33,978 bases of DNA from Actinobacteria bacterium UBA2184 (GTDB lineage Bacteria; Actinomycetota; Coriobacteriia; Anaerosomatales; Anaerosomataceae), in the NCBI GenBank assembly GCA_002328745.1, contig DCVQ01000011.1, forward strand, positions 8,891-42,868, read 5' to 3'. Below the pieces are notes generated by a model. That model was not told the origin of the DNA and ran no database searches. It worked only from the letters and a program-made list of their open reading frames with translations. Each line of letters begins with the position of its first letter. Positions within the stretch are counted from its first letter, which is position 1. This document shows positions 7,480 to 17,569 of the stretch, piece by piece. The translations under genes were made by a program, and so were the position numbers.

Positions 7480-8774
7480 GCGGATGCAACGGGCACGAAC
7501 AGCGCCCGCGCGGCCCCCGCGGTGTACAGGCTCCCGGTGACGACCGCCGCCCTCCCGCCTTCCGACGCGATCTTGATCGCAGCCGCCAGGTCTGTCTCGG
7601 CGATGGGCATCGTCCCGGTGACGCCGTGCACGATCTCGGCCAGCCGCGCTGCAGGCAGGCACCGCGGCGAGGCGTTCTGAGTCGCGACGAAGCCCCCTGC
7701 GACCGGCGCGAGCGCTCGCACGATGCCAGCGACGTCTTTGTCGGCGAGAACACCCAGCACGATCGTCGGGTACGCGCGCTCGAACGCCTCTGCTATGGCG
7801 CCCGCTAGCACCGACGCGGCGTCGGGATTGTGCGCCCCGTCGATCACGAGGGGCGGATCAATGCGCAGCGTCTCGAAGCGCCCGGGCAGCCTGAGCGAAC
7901 GCAGCGACTTGCGGACCGAGGGGATGTCGAGAAGCGACCACAGGGCGGTGCCGGCGGCGGTGACGGCGGTCGCGATGTTGGGCGCCTGGTACGTCGGCAC
8001 GTGCATCCGCAGGTCGCGCAGTTCGCGCACCCCCATCACGTCGATCACGAGCAGGCCGTTCGGGCGATGCGGACGCCGGACGATGCGCCACGTCTGATCG
8101 CCTCCGTCTTGCGAGACGCGTGTCACGGGCACGCCGACGCGGCGCGCCCGCTCGATGAAGATGTCCTCGACGCCCGCACAGCCGGGGCCCAGCACCGCGA
8201 GCGAGCCCGTCTTGATGATGTGCGCCTTGTCCGCCGCGATCTCCTCGCGCGTGGAGCCCAGCCGCTCGGTGTGGTCGAGCGCCACGCCTGTGATGACCGA
8301 GACACGGGGCTCGACGACGCTGGTGGCGTCCCACCGGCCGCCCATCCCCACCTCGAGGACCGCGCACTCGACGCCGCGCTCGCGCATGAGGTGGAAGGCG
8401 GCGGCGGTGAGGATCTCGAACTCCGTGAAGTCCCGCGCGATCGCATCGGCGGCTTCGAACGCCACGCGCAGCCCGTCGGTGAGCTCGGCCTCGCTCACGG
8501 GGGCGCCGCCGATCTCGAGACGCTCGGTGTACGAGTTCAGGTGCGGACTCGTGTAGACCGCCGAGCGCACTCCCTGTCCGCCGATGATCGCACCGGCCAT
8601 GCGGGCGACCGACGTCTTCCCGTTGGTGCCGGTCACCTGGACCGAGCGGAAGCTGCGCTGCGGGTCGCCGAGCGCTTTCGTCAGCGCGCGGATCCCATCG
8701 AGAGACGGGTTGATGCCGAACTGCAGCGACCCTGCGAGCCTGGCAAGCATCCCGCTGTCGGCGAGCTCTCCCAC
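7476..8774 (-). CDS. folC: folylpolyglutamate synthase / dihydrofolate synthase
   Basis: Mur-ligase-family enzyme adding glutamate to folates (and to dihydropteroate in bifunctional forms); about 432 aa. Visible are the substrate segment FGINPSLDGIRALTKALG, the P-loop VTGTNGKTS, the YTSPHLNSYTERL motif, the EVGMGGRWDATSV region and the C-domain IDGAHNPDAASVL. Start chosen at GTG 8774, with GGAGCGGTC just upstream and only 10 nt after the valS stop; an in-frame ATG at 8750 would give 424 aa. It follows valS closely, as in many Gram-positive genomes. Its stop overlaps that of panD. Confidence 0.95.
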   Translation of the reverse strand: MGELADSGMLARLAGSLQFGINPSLDGIRALTKALGDPQRSFRSVQVTGTNGKTSVARMAGAIIGGQGVRSAVYTSPHLNSYTERLEIGGAPVSEAELTDGLRVAFEAADAIARDFTEFEILTAAAFHLMRERGVECAVLEVGMGGRWDATSVVEPRVSVITGVALDHTERLGSTREEIAADKAHIIKTGSLAVLGPGCAGVEDIFIERARRVGVPVTRVSQDGGDQTWRIVRRPHRPNGLLVIDVMGVRELRDLRMHVPTYQAPNIATAVTAAGTALWSLLDIPSVRKSLRSLRLPGRFETLRIDPPLVIDGAHNPDAASVLAGAIAEAFERAYPTIVLGVLADKDVAGIVRALAPVAGGFVATQNASPRCLPAARLAEIVHGVTGTMPIAETDLAAAIKIASEGGRAAVVTGSLYTAGAARALFVPVASA

Positions 8775-8784
8775 GACCGCTCCG

Positions 8785-11439
8785 CTACTCCGCGAGTTCG
8801 CCAAGCTGACCGGTGAGCTTCCCCACCGTCGCCGCGAGCTCGGCCGCCTTCGCACGGTCCTTCTCGATGATGTCGGGCGCCGCCTTCGCGAGGAAGCCCT
8901 CGTTGCCGAGCTTCCTGGTGAGACGCGCCAGTTCCTCTTCGGCCTTCGTGAGTTCCGCCGAAACGCGCGCGCGCTCGGCAGCGAAGTCCACGAGGCCCTC
9001 CAGCGACACGTACACCTCGCTCGATGCGGCGACCGTCACGGCCGCGTGCGGCGGCCTCACCACGCCGGAGCCGATCTCCAGCTCGCCGATGCCGGCGAGC
9101 GCGCGGATGTCGTCGGCCATCGACGCGAGCACCATGCCCTCGCCGTCCGGCGACTTCACGGCCACCGCAAGCGCCGTCTTCGGGGACACCGTGTAGCGCG
9201 CGCGTACCGCGCGCACTGCGGTGACGAGCTCCTGCACGAGCGCGATGGAGCGCTCGGCGTCCTCGTCGCGGAAGCGGGCGAGGCCAGCTGCGTCCGGCCA
9301 TGCGGCGACCATGAGCGCCTCGGCGCGGGCGTCTGCGGGCAGCGGAAGCCGGCTCCAGATCTCCTCGGTCACGAACGGCATCATGGGGTGCAGCAGCCGG
9401 AGCGCGTGATCGAGCACGTACACGAGGTTGCGCAGCACCGTCTCGCGCGACGAGCCGCCCGCGGCGAGGCGCGGCTTCGCGAGCTCGATGTACCAGTCGC
9501 AGAACTCGCTCCAGAAGAAGTCGTAGAGGGCGCGGGCGGTCTCGCCGAACTCGTAGGCGAGCAGGCCCTCGTCAACGCGCGCGGCGAGATCGGACAGTCG
9601 CGAGAGGATCCACGCGTCCGCGACCGTCTCGACCGCGGGCTCGCCGGGAGCGAAACCGTCACCGAGATTCATGAGCACGAAGCGGCTCGCGTTCCAGATC
9701 TTGTTCGCGAAGTTGCGACTGCTCGCCAGCTTGTCCTCCGAGAACTTGATGTCCTGGTTGCCGGTCACCTGCAGCATGAGACCGAAGCGCATGCCGTCCG
9801 CCCCGTAGTGGGCCATCAGGTCGAGGGGGTCGACGCCCGTGCCGAGCGACTTGCTCATGCGGCGGCCCTCGGCGTTGAAGACCGTGGGGTGGATGATCAC
9901 GTCGCGGTACGGCACGTCGCCGATGAAGTCCAGACCGCTCATTATCATGCGGGCGACCCACAGGAACAGGATGTCGCGGGCGGTGGAAAGGACCGTCGTG
10001 GGGTAGAAGAAGTCGAGCTCGGGGGTCTTCCCGGGCCAACCAAGGGTGGCGAACGGCCACAGCTGAGATGAGAACCACGTGTCGAGGACGTCCTCGTCCT
10101 GGCGGACGGAGCTCCCGCATCCGGGACAGGTCTCAAGGTCCTCCATGCTGGCCTTCGTCATGCCGCACGCGTCGCAGTAGAACACCGGGATGCGATGGCC
10201 CCACCACAGCTGCCGCGAGATGCACCAGTCGCGGATGTTCTCCATCCAGTGGAAGTAGACGTTCTCCCAGCGCTTCGGGTGGAAGACGACGCGGCCGTCG
10301 CGGACGGCCTCGAGGCCGGGAGCGGCGAGCGGCTTCATGTCGACGAACCACTGGTCCGAAAGCCACGGCTCTACGACCGTGTGGCACCGGTAGCAGTGAC
10401 CGACGGCGTGCACGTGATCGTCGACGCCCACGAGCAGGCCGGCCGCCTCGAGGTCCGCGACCACCCGCTTGCGCGCCTCGAAGCGGTCGAGCCCGGCGTA
10501 CGGCCCGCCCTCTCCGGAGATCGTCGCGTCGGCGTTCATGATGTTCACCTTCGGCACGCCGTGGCGCTCGGCGATCTCGAAGTCGTTGGGGTCGTGCGCC
10601 GGCGTCACCTTCACCGCTCCGGTCCCGAACGCCGGGTCCACGTACTCGTCGGCCACGATGGGGATCTCCCGGCCGAGCAGCGGCAGCACCACCGTCGCCC
10701 CGACGAGCTCGCGGTAGCGCTCGTCGTCGGGGTGCACGGCCACGCACGTGTCGCCGAGCATCGTCTCGGGCCGCGTGGTCGCGACGATCACGTGATCGCG
10801 ACCCCCCACCGGCACTTTCAGCGGGTACCGCAGGCGCCACAGGTGGCTGTCCAGCTCCTCATGCTCCACCTCGATATCCGAGAGCGCGGTGGAGCACCTC
10901 GGACACCAGTTGATGATGCGCTTGCCGCGGTAGATCAGCCCGCGCTCGAACCAGTCCACGAAGACCGTCCTGACGGCCTGCTGGTAGTTCTCGTCCATCG
11001 TGAAGTGCTCGTCGCCGTAGTCGCAGCTGCAGCCCATGCGCTTGAGCTGCTCGATGATGATGCTGCCGTGTTCGGCGCGCCAATCCCAACACATCTCCAC
11101 GAAGCGCTCGCGCCCCACGTCGTGGCGCGACAGCCCCTCGGCGGCGAGCTTCTGCTCGACCTTGTTCTGCGTCGCGATGCCCGCGTGGTCGGTGCCGACG
11201 ACCCAACGCGTGGGGCGCCCGGTCATGCGGGACCGCCGGATGACAACGTCCTGGATGGTGTTGTTGAGCGCGTGGCCCATGTGCAGCGAGCCCGTGACGT
11301 TTGGAGGTGGGATGACAACGGTGAAGGGGGCGTCTCCGCCGACGGGCTGCTCGAAGAACCCTCCCGCGAGCCAGCCCGCGAAGACCGGGCCTTCGACGGC
11401 CGACGGATCGTATGCCGGAGACATGTCGTTCGCGGACAC
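8785..11439 (-). CDS. valS: valine--tRNA ligase
   Basis: Class I synthetase, 884 aa. HIGH-type motif PPPNVTGSLHMGHALNNT near the N-terminus, an editing (CP1) domain from about residue 190 (DHVIVATTRPETMLGD), a four-Cys zinc site (FYCDACG and ETCPGCG), the RRMSKSLGTG signature, anticodon-binding domain, and a C-terminal tRNA-binding coiled coil ending KLTGQLGELAE. The start is GTG at 11439 with AGGAAGGATC upstream; an ATG five codons later is the alternative. No T-box is visible in the upstream 180 nt. folC follows 10 nt later. Confidence 0.98.
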   Translation of the reverse strand: MSANDMSPAYDPSAVEGPVFAGWLAGGFFEQPVGGDAPFTVVIPPPNVTGSLHMGHALNNTIQDVVIRRSRMTGRPTRWVVGTDHAGIATQNKVEQKLAAEGLSRHDVGRERFVEMCWDWRAEHGSIIIEQLKRMGCSCDYGDEHFTMDENYQQAVRTVFVDWFERGLIYRGKRIINWCPRCSTALSDIEVEHEELDSHLWRLRYPLKVPVGGRDHVIVATTRPETMLGDTCVAVHPDDERYRELVGATVVLPLLGREIPIVADEYVDPAFGTGAVKVTPAHDPNDFEIAERHGVPKVNIMNADATISGEGGPYAGLDRFEARKRVVADLEAAGLLVGVDDHVHAVGHCYRCHTVVEPWLSDQWFVDMKPLAAPGLEAVRDGRVVFHPKRWENVYFHWMENIRDWCISRQLWWGHRIPVFYCDACGMTKASMEDLETCPGCGSSVRQDEDVLDTWFSSQLWPFATLGWPGKTPELDFFYPTTVLSTARDILFLWVARMIMSGLDFIGDVPYRDVIIHPTVFNAEGRRMSKSLGTGVDPLDLMAHYGADGMRFGLMLQVTGNQDIKFSEDKLASSRNFANKIWNASRFVLMNLGDGFAPGEPAVETVADAWILSRLSDLAARVDEGLLAYEFGETARALYDFFWSEFCDWYIELAKPRLAAGGSSRETVLRNLVYVLDHALRLLHPMMPFVTEEIWSRLPLPADARAEALMVAAWPDAAGLARFRDEDAERSIALVQELVTAVRAVRARYTVSPKTALAVAVKSPDGEGMVLASMADDIRALAGIGELEIGSGVVRPPHAAVTVAASSEVYVSLEGLVDFAAERARVSAELTKAEEELARLTRKLGNEGFLAKAAPDIIEKDRAKAAELAATVGKLTGQLGELAE

Positions 11440-11628
11440 CGATGATCCTTCCTAGAGGGGGCTGCCTGGATTCTACGACAAACGAATCATGTGCTGATAC
11501 AGCGCTCGTCGCCCGAATGAGTCCGTTCATCAAACAACAAACCCCCACGGGTATGCCCATCCGCAACAGGAGCGAGGATAATCGCGGCAAAGCCATACTC
11601 GATGCCGGACCGAAAGGGTGTGACGAAG
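11440..11628. promoter_or_regulatory. divergent intergenic region between valS and the Cys-rich gene
   Basis: Minus strand: TAGAAT at 11475-11470 could be the -10 of valS, without a good -35. Plus strand: GATAAT at 11577-11582 could be the -10 of the Cys-rich gene, with a poor TGCCCA 17 nt upstream. It contains an A/C-rich stretch (about 11529-11548) unlike its surroundings. No riboswitch recognised. Confidence 0.35.
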
Positions 11629-11847
11629 ATGGCTGACTGCGAGTGCCTCGCAACGTGCCCCTTCTTCAACGACCAGATGGCAGATATGCCCTCGATGTCA
11701 GGGATCATCAAGACCCGCTACTGTACGGGCAGCAACGTGCACTGCGCTCGCCATATGGTGTTCAGGACCCTCGGGCGTGACGCCGTTCCGAAGGACCTGT
11801 ACCCGAGCCAGGTCGAGCGTGCCCAGGAAGTCATCGACGCGCACTAA
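11629..11847 (+). CDS. small cysteine-rich protein of unknown function
   Basis: 72 aa with five Cys in the pattern MADCECLATCPFFN (Cys4, 6, 10) and TRYCTGSNVHCARHMV (Cys32, 39). A conserved-looking aromatic/basic stretch is followed by a helical end (YPSQVERAQEVID). SD AAAGGGTG lies 8-10 nt before the ATG. I do not recognise a named family with certainty; the spacing of Cys and His42 suggests a metal- or Fe-S-binding mini-protein of the type common in anaerobes. It is monocistronic, followed by a perfect palindromic terminator. Confidence 0.75.
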   Translation: MADCECLATCPFFNDQMADMPSMSGIIKTRYCTGSNVHCARHMVFRTLGRDAVPKDLYPSQVERAQEVIDAH

Positions 11848-11880
11848 CGGATCCGGCGCCCGCATACCGCACTCGCAAGA

Positions 11881-11912
11881 CGCCCGCCCCCGGCTGCAGC
11901 CGGGGGCGGGCG
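11881..11912. terminator. bidirectional terminator between the Cys-rich gene and clpX
   Basis: A perfect 32-nt palindrome with arms CGCCCGCCCCCGGCTG and its reverse complement. It sits between two convergent stop codons and can serve both strands; the plus side is followed by TTGTCTCC and the minus side by TCTTGCG. Confidence 0.85.
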
Positions 11913-11938
11913 TTGTCTCCGGGTGAGGCTTCTGGCCG

Positions 11939-13198
<1,260 letters not shown>

Positions 13199-13206
13199 CG
13201 GCCGCG

Positions 13207-13836
13207 TCAGCTCTCCTTCTTCGCGCTCTTCGCACGCTTCTCGAAGACCGCGTCGATCAACCCGTAGGCCTTCGCTTCCTCGGCGGTCATGATGTTGTCG
13301 CGCTCGGTGTCCACGTGGATCTTCTCGACCGTCTGGCCCGTGTGGTGGGACAGGATCCTGTCGAGGGTCTCGCGCGTGCGGCGCATCTCGCGCGCCTGGA
13401 TCTCGATGTCGGTCGCCTGGCCCTGCGTGCCGCCCCACGGCTGGTGTATCAGCACGCGGCTGTTCGGCAGCGCGAACCGCTTGCCCGACGCGCCGGCGGC
13501 GAGAAGCACCGCGGCGGCCGACGCGCACTGGCCGATGCAGATGGTCGAGACGTCACAGCGGATGTACTGCATGGTGTCGTACATCGCGAGCGCGGAGGTG
13601 ACCGAACCGCCGGGCGAGTTGATGTACAGGTTGATGTCCTTGTCCGGGTCCTCGCTCTCGAGGTGCAGCAGCTGCGCGATGACCAGGTTGGCCGTTATGT
13701 CGTCGATCTCGGTGCCGAGGAAGACGACCCGCTCGTTCAGCAACCGGGAGTAGATGTCGAAACTGCGCTCGCCTCGCGACGTCTGCTCGACGACGATAGG
13801 CACGAGCGCGCTGGAGATCGTGTCGTGCTTGCTCAT
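13207..13836 (-). CDS. clpP: ATP-dependent Clp protease proteolytic subunit
   Basis: Serine protease barrel subunit; 209 aa. Catalytic triad Ser106 (GQCASAAAVLL), His131 (RVLIHQPWGG) and Asp180 (DTERDN), with the same spacings (25 and 49) as E. coli ClpP. The active-site motif lacks the common GxxASMG Met-Gly, having Ala-Ala after the serine. The ATG overlaps the tig stop as ATGA, and the SD GAGGAGGAG is strong. An upstream in-frame start would add 14 residues but lacks support. Confidence 0.98.
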   Translation of the reverse strand: MSKHDTISSALVPIVVEQTSRGERSFDIYSRLLNERVVFLGTEIDDITANLVIAQLLHLESEDPDKDINLYINSPGGSVTSALAMYDTMQYIRCDVSTICIGQCASAAAVLLAAGASGKRFALPNSRVLIHQPWGGTQGQATDIEIQAREMRRTRETLDRILSHHTGQTVEKIHVDTERDNIMTAEEAKAYGLIDAVFEKRAKSAKKES

Positions 13837-15137
13837 GACTGCTCCTCCTCGGTGACCTCGACCGCGTCCATCAGCCACTTGAGCGCCTTCCGGTGCATGA
13901 TCTGCTCGCGGACGATCGGCAGAGCGCCGTTGGTGGTGAGCGTGCTCTTCATGCGCTCGGCCTCGGCGTCGTCGCCTTTCACCATCTCACGCACGGCCTC
14001 ATCGACGTCGCGATCGCTCACGGTGAGCCCCTGGGTCCGGAACAGGGCCTCGAGGGCGAACTCCTCGGCGAGCCGCGTCCTGGCCTCGGTGGTGATATCG
14101 GCCTCGAGCCGGTCGGGGGTCGTGCCGGTCATCTCGAGGTACTGGCCAAGCTCCACGCCGCGCTGTTCGATGCTCTCGGCGAAGTCGCGGAACATCGAGC
14201 GGCTGCGTCCCTGAACCAATTCCTCGGGCACCTCGCCCTCGAGACGGGCGACGAGCAGCGCGAGGGCGGCGTTCTCGACCGCACGCGCGTGCCCCGACTC
14301 CTTGGACGAATCCAGCTTCTCCCGCACGTCGGCGCGATATTCCTCGAGCGTGTCGAAGCCGCCGACCGAGGTGGCGAACTCGTCGTTGAGCTCAGGCAGG
14401 ACCTTCGACTTCACCTCGTGCACCGTGATCTCGAAGCGGGCGGTCTTGCCGACGTACTCGTCGTTGGAGGAGGTGTCCGGCACCACGAACTCGGCGACGG
14501 CCTCGGTACCGGCCGACGCGCCGACGATGGCCGCATCGAACTCGGCGGGCATCAGGCCGCGGCCGAGCTCGTAAAGGTACTTGTCGACGACGTTGCCCTC
14601 GTAGGGCTCTCCGTCGACGGTGCCCGTGAACGAGATCAGGGCGAAGTCGTTCTCCCCTGCTGCCGCCTCCACCGTCTCGAGCGTGGCGAACCGCTCGCGG
14701 GTGTACTCGATCTGGGCGTCGATCTCGCGGTCGGACGCCTTCTGCGCCGGCACCGAGACCTTCAGGTCATCGAGACCGGACAGCGTGAGCTCGGGGCGAA
14801 GCTGCAGCTCGGCGGTGAACGTGAAATCCTCGCCGGGCACGATCACGTCGAGCTCGCCGACATCGGGCTGCGAGATGTTGCGGATGTCGTTCTCCGACAC
14901 GGCGCGCCCGTAGGCGTTGGAGACGATCTCCTCCTGCGCCTCGGTGAGCACGGTCTCCTTGCCGACGTGGGTGTCCACCACGGGGCGCGGGGCCTTGCCC
15001 GGACGGAAGCCCGGGATGCGCAGCTTGGCCCCGATGCGTGCGTATGCATTGGCGATCTCGGCGTCCACGTCGGCTGCCGGCACGGTCACGGTGAGCCGGA
15101 CGCGATCACCTTCAAGTCGTTCGACGCTGGTCTGCAA
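13833..15137 (-). CDS. tig: trigger factor (ribosome-associated chaperone / PPIase)
   Basis: 434 aa from a TTG start with AGGAGG four nt upstream. The N-terminus LQTSVERLEGDRVRLTVTV matches the family, followed by the ribosome-binding GFRPGKAPRPVV loop, the FKBP-type PPIase domain (about 150-240, DFALISFTGTVDGEPYEG) and the long helical C-domain with GELNDEFA-like and LVARLEGEVPEELV segments. It starts the tig-clpP-clpX operon, 63 nt after tRNA-Leu, with which it may be co-transcribed; only a short GCGGC/GCCGC hairpin (15176-15189) separates them. Confidence 0.97.
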   Translation of the reverse strand: MQTSVERLEGDRVRLTVTVPAADVDAEIANAYARIGAKLRIPGFRPGKAPRPVVDTHVGKETVLTEAQEEIVSNAYGRAVSENDIRNISQPDVGELDVIVPGEDFTFTAELQLRPELTLSGLDDLKVSVPAQKASDREIDAQIEYTRERFATLETVEAAAGENDFALISFTGTVDGEPYEGNVVDKYLYELGRGLMPAEFDAAIVGASAGTEAVAEFVVPDTSSNDEYVGKTARFEITVHEVKSKVLPELNDEFATSVGGFDTLEEYRADVREKLDSSKESGHARAVENAALALLVARLEGEVPEELVQGRSRSMFRDFAESIEQRGVELGQYLEMTGTTPDRLEADITTEARTRLAEEFALEALFRTQGLTVSDRDVDEAVREMVKGDDAEAERMKSTLTTNGALPIVREQIMHRKALKWLMDAVEVTEEEQS

Positions 15138-15200
15138 CGGTCCTCCTGTCGGTCGTGCCGGTACCGTCCCATTCGGCGGCATGCGCCGCGGGGATCTGCG

Positions 15201-15285
15201 TGGTGCGGGCGAGAGGGGTCGAACCTCCACGAGTCGCCTCACCGGGACCTAAACCCGGCGCGTCTGCCAATTCCGCCACGCCCGC
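15201..15285 (-). tRNA. tRNA-Leu (anticodon TAG)
   Basis: 85 nt including an encoded CCA. Acceptor GCGGGCG/CGCCCGC, anticodon loop TTTAGGT, a class II variable arm and GGTTCGACCCC T-arm. Reads CUA (and other CUN by wobble). Confidence 0.95.
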
Positions 15286-15300
15286 GCGAAACGCCCGACA

Positions 15301-15306
15301 ACTATA
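15301..15306 (-). promoter_or_regulatory. possible -10 of tRNA-Leu
   Basis: TATAGT on the minus strand, 15 nt before the tRNA 5' end. No recognisable -35 at 17 nt; the position overlaps the end of the tRNA-Lys terminator. Confidence 0.35.
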
Positions 15307-15309
15307 GCA

Positions 15310-15338
15310 GAGGCCGGAGGCCTGCCGCCTCCGACCTC
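15310..15338 (-). terminator. terminator after tRNA-Lys
   Basis: A 12-bp stem with one G-T pair (GAGGTCGGAGGC / GCCTCCGGCCTC) and a 5-nt loop, 11 nt beyond the tRNA-Lys CCA. The following T-tract is weak. Confidence 0.65.
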
Positions 15339-15348
15339 GTGTGTGTGA

Positions 15349-15424
15349 TGGTGGGCCGTATAGGGATCGAACCTATGACCTTGGGATTAAGAGTCCCCTG
15401 CTCTACCAGCTGAGCTAACGGCCC
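15349..15424 (-). tRNA. tRNA-Lys (anticodon CTT)
   Basis: 76 nt with encoded CCA. Acceptor GGGCCGT/ACGGCCC, anticodon loop CTCTTAA, GGTTCGATCCC T-arm. Reads AAG. Confidence 0.96.
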
Positions 15425-15438
15425 GAGAATGCTCGCAT

Positions 15439-15466
15439 ATTGTACCTGCTCGGACGAGGAATGCAA
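15439..15466 (-). promoter_or_regulatory. promoter of tRNA-Lys
   Basis: Minus-strand -10 TACAAT (15444-15439) with a TTTGCA -35 candidate about 17 nt upstream. The start would fall a few nt before the tRNA. Confidence 0.5.
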
Positions 15467-15495
15467 ATCGTCGCCCGGACGGTCCTTCAGCCACC

Positions 15496-17190
15496 TTACG
15501 ACAGGCCGATGATGTTGCCTTCCGCATCGATGTCGATGTGCTCCCCCGCCGGTTTTCCCGGCAGGCCCGGCATGGTGGTGATGTCGCCGCACAGCGCGTA
15601 CACGAACCCCGCACCGGCCGAGACGTGCACCTCCCGCACTGGCAGCCGCCACCCGCTCGGCGCGCCTTTGAGCTTGGGGTCGTGCGTGAGCGACAGGTGC
15701 GTCTTGGCCATGCAGACCGGCAGCTCGCACAGACCCGCCTCGCTGATTGTCTGGATGGCGCGCGACGCCTCGAAGGAGAAGTCCACACCCGAGGCGCCGT
15801 ACACGTTGGTGGCGATGGCCGCGATCTTCTCGCGGATCGGCGCGTCGTCGGGATACGTGAACGTCAGATGCGACGGCTGCTCGCACGCCTCCACGACAGC
15901 CTCGGCCAGTTCGGCGCCGCCGCGCCCGCCCTCGGCGTGCATGCGGTGGGATACGACCGCGAAAGCGCCTGCCGCCTTCGCGTGCCCGGCGATCAGCGCG
16001 TGCTCGGCCGGCGTGTCGGTGGGGAACGTGTTGATGGCGACGACGACCGGGATGCCGAAGGCGTGCACGTTGGCGACCTGCTTGGCGAGGTTGGGCATGC
16101 CCGCCTCGAGCGCGTCGAGGTCTTCGGCGAGGAGTGCCGGATCCAGCGGCCGGCCGGGCTTCACCTCGAAGCGCCCGGAGTGCGCCTTGAGGCCCCGGAC
16201 CGTGCAGACGAGGACCGCCGCGTCGGGCGCCAGGCCGGAGGCGCGGCACTTCATGTTGACGAACTTCTCGGCACCCATGTCGGCGCCGAAGCCGGCTTCG
16301 GTGACAACGTAGTCGGCGAGCTTGAGCGCGATGCGGTCGGCGACGATGGAGCTGTTGCCCTGGGCGATGTTGGCGAACGGCCCGGCGTGCACGAACACCG
16401 CCCCGCCCTCGATGTTCTGCATGAGGTTGGGCTTGATGGTCTCCTTCATGAGCACCGTCATGGCGCCGGCCACCTTGAGGTCCTCGGTGGTCACCGGCTC
16501 TCCATCGAAGGTGCGCGCCACCATGATGCGGCCGATGCGCGCGCGAAGGTCCTGAAGGCTCTCGGCAAGCGCCAGAATGGCCATCAGCTCGCTCGCCACG
16601 GTGATCTCGAAGTGCGACTCGCGCGGGTTGCCGTCCGTGCGGCCGCCAAGACCGACCACCACGTTGCGAAGCACGCGATCGGAGATGTCGAGCACGCGCG
16701 GCCAGCTGATCGCGTGCGGGTCGATGCCGAGCTCGTTGCCGTGATAGATGTGGTTGTCGATGAACGCCGCGCACAGGTTGTGCGCGGCGGTGATGGCGTG
16801 GACGTCGCCGGTGAGGTGGAGGTTGATGTCCTCCATCGGCACGACCTGAGAGTAGCCGCCGCCCGCGGCGCCGCCCTTGATTCCGAAGACCGGCCCGAGG
16901 GACGGCTGCCGGATGCACGCGAACGCCGAGTGCCCGATCGCGCGCAGCGCCTGCCCGAGCCCGACGGTGGTGAGCGTCTTGCCCTCGCCGAGCGGCGTGG
17001 GCGTGATGGCGGTGACGAGGACGTACTTGCCGTTCGGGCGGTCGGCGAGCCGGTCGAGGACCTTGAGCGTCACCTTCGCCTTGTAGCGGCCGTTGGGCTC
17101 CACTTCATCGGGCAGGATGCCGATCTCCTCGGCGATCTCGCGCGCGGGGCGCACGTCGGCAGCATGGGCGATCTCGATGTCTGAGAGCAT
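15496..17190 (-). CDS. fhs: formate--tetrahydrofolate ligase
   Basis: ATP-dependent formation of 10-formyl-THF from formate; 564 aa. The start MLSDIEIAHAADVRPAREIA is typical and is preceded by AAGGAC. The P-loop is TPTPLGEGKT (63-72), followed by LRQPSLGPVFG-type and GGAAGGGYSQVVPMEDINLH segments. The enzyme is used in one-carbon metabolism and, in acetogens, in the Wood-Ljungdahl methyl branch; no other pathway gene is in view. The frame continues upstream through tRNA-His, but that is spurious. The gene is flanked by tRNA clusters and appears monocistronic. Confidence 0.98.
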   Translation of the reverse strand: MLSDIEIAHAADVRPAREIAEEIGILPDEVEPNGRYKAKVTLKVLDRLADRPNGKYVLVTAITPTPLGEGKTLTTVGLGQALRAIGHSAFACIRQPSLGPVFGIKGGAAGGGYSQVVPMEDINLHLTGDVHAITAAHNLCAAFIDNHIYHGNELGIDPHAISWPRVLDISDRVLRNVVVGLGGRTDGNPRESHFEITVASELMAILALAESLQDLRARIGRIMVARTFDGEPVTTEDLKVAGAMTVLMKETIKPNLMQNIEGGAVFVHAGPFANIAQGNSSIVADRIALKLADYVVTEAGFGADMGAEKFVNMKCRASGLAPDAAVLVCTVRGLKAHSGRFEVKPGRPLDPALLAEDLDALEAGMPNLAKQVANVHAFGIPVVVAINTFPTDTPAEHALIAGHAKAAGAFAVVSHRMHAEGGRGGAELAEAVVEACEQPSHLTFTYPDDAPIREKIAAIATNVYGASGVDFSFEASRAIQTISEAGLCELPVCMAKTHLSLTHDPKLKGAPSGWRLPVREVHVSAGAGFVYALCGDITTMPGLPGKPAGEHIDIDAEGNIIGLS

Positions 17191-17272
17191 TGGCCCGTCC
17201 TTGTCCCGCGAAGCGGCATGCCGACCGCTATATACCCCGCGCCAGTGTAGCGGAGCGGGCCCGGTACGAAAC

Positions 17273-17300
17273 GACGGCCCACCGGATCCGGCGAGCCGTC
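17273..17300 (-). terminator. terminator after the tRNA-Arg/tRNA-His unit
   Basis: GACGGC/GCCGTC outer stem with an inner CCGG/CCGG stem (28 nt in all), followed on the minus strand by GTTTCGT. It lies 12 nt past tRNA-His and upstream of fhs. Confidence 0.6.
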
Positions 17301-17311
17301 GCTCAAGTGCT

Positions 17312-17389
17312 TGGGGTGGGTAACGGGACTCGAACCCGCGACCTTCGGAGCCACAGTCCGACGCTCTAACCAACTGAGCTACACCCACC
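17312..17389 (-). tRNA. tRNA-His (anticodon GTG)
   Basis: Includes the extra 5' G (G-1) opposite discriminator C73, the identity element of tRNA-His, and an encoded CCA. Acceptor GTGGGTG/TACCCAC, anticodon loop CTGTGGC. Confidence 0.96.
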
Positions 17390-17399
17390 ATGGTGTGGC

Positions 17400-17476
17400 T
17401 GGCACGCCCGGAGGGATTCGAACCCCCGACCTAGAGATTAGAAGTCTCCCGCTCTATCCAACTGAGCTACGGGCGC
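17400..17476 (-). tRNA. tRNA-Arg (anticodon TCT)
   Basis: 77 nt with CCA. Acceptor GCGCCCG/CGGGCGT (first pair G-U), anticodon loop CTTCTAA. Reads AGA/AGG, rare codons in a genome this GC-rich. Confidence 0.96.
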
Positions 17477-17508
17477 GTGGTCGGGCGCCTCCGAAGTGCC
17501 GAGTGAGA

Positions 17509-17537
17509 ACGGTACCTGCGACGCCCTATGTTGTCAA
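17509..17537 (-). promoter_or_regulatory. promoter of tRNA-Arg-tRNA-His
   Basis: Consensus -35 TTGACA (17537-17532), 17 nt, -10 TACCGT (17514-17509) on the minus strand, about 33 nt before tRNA-Arg. Confidence 0.75.
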
Positions 17538-17569
17538 TCGGCCGCGCTGGGGCGACCGGTGGTCATGCA

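Noticed and set aside
17191..17391. N-terminal extension of fhs through the tRNA-His gene
   Set aside because: The extension encodes tRNA sequence; the family N-terminus begins at the ATG at 17190.
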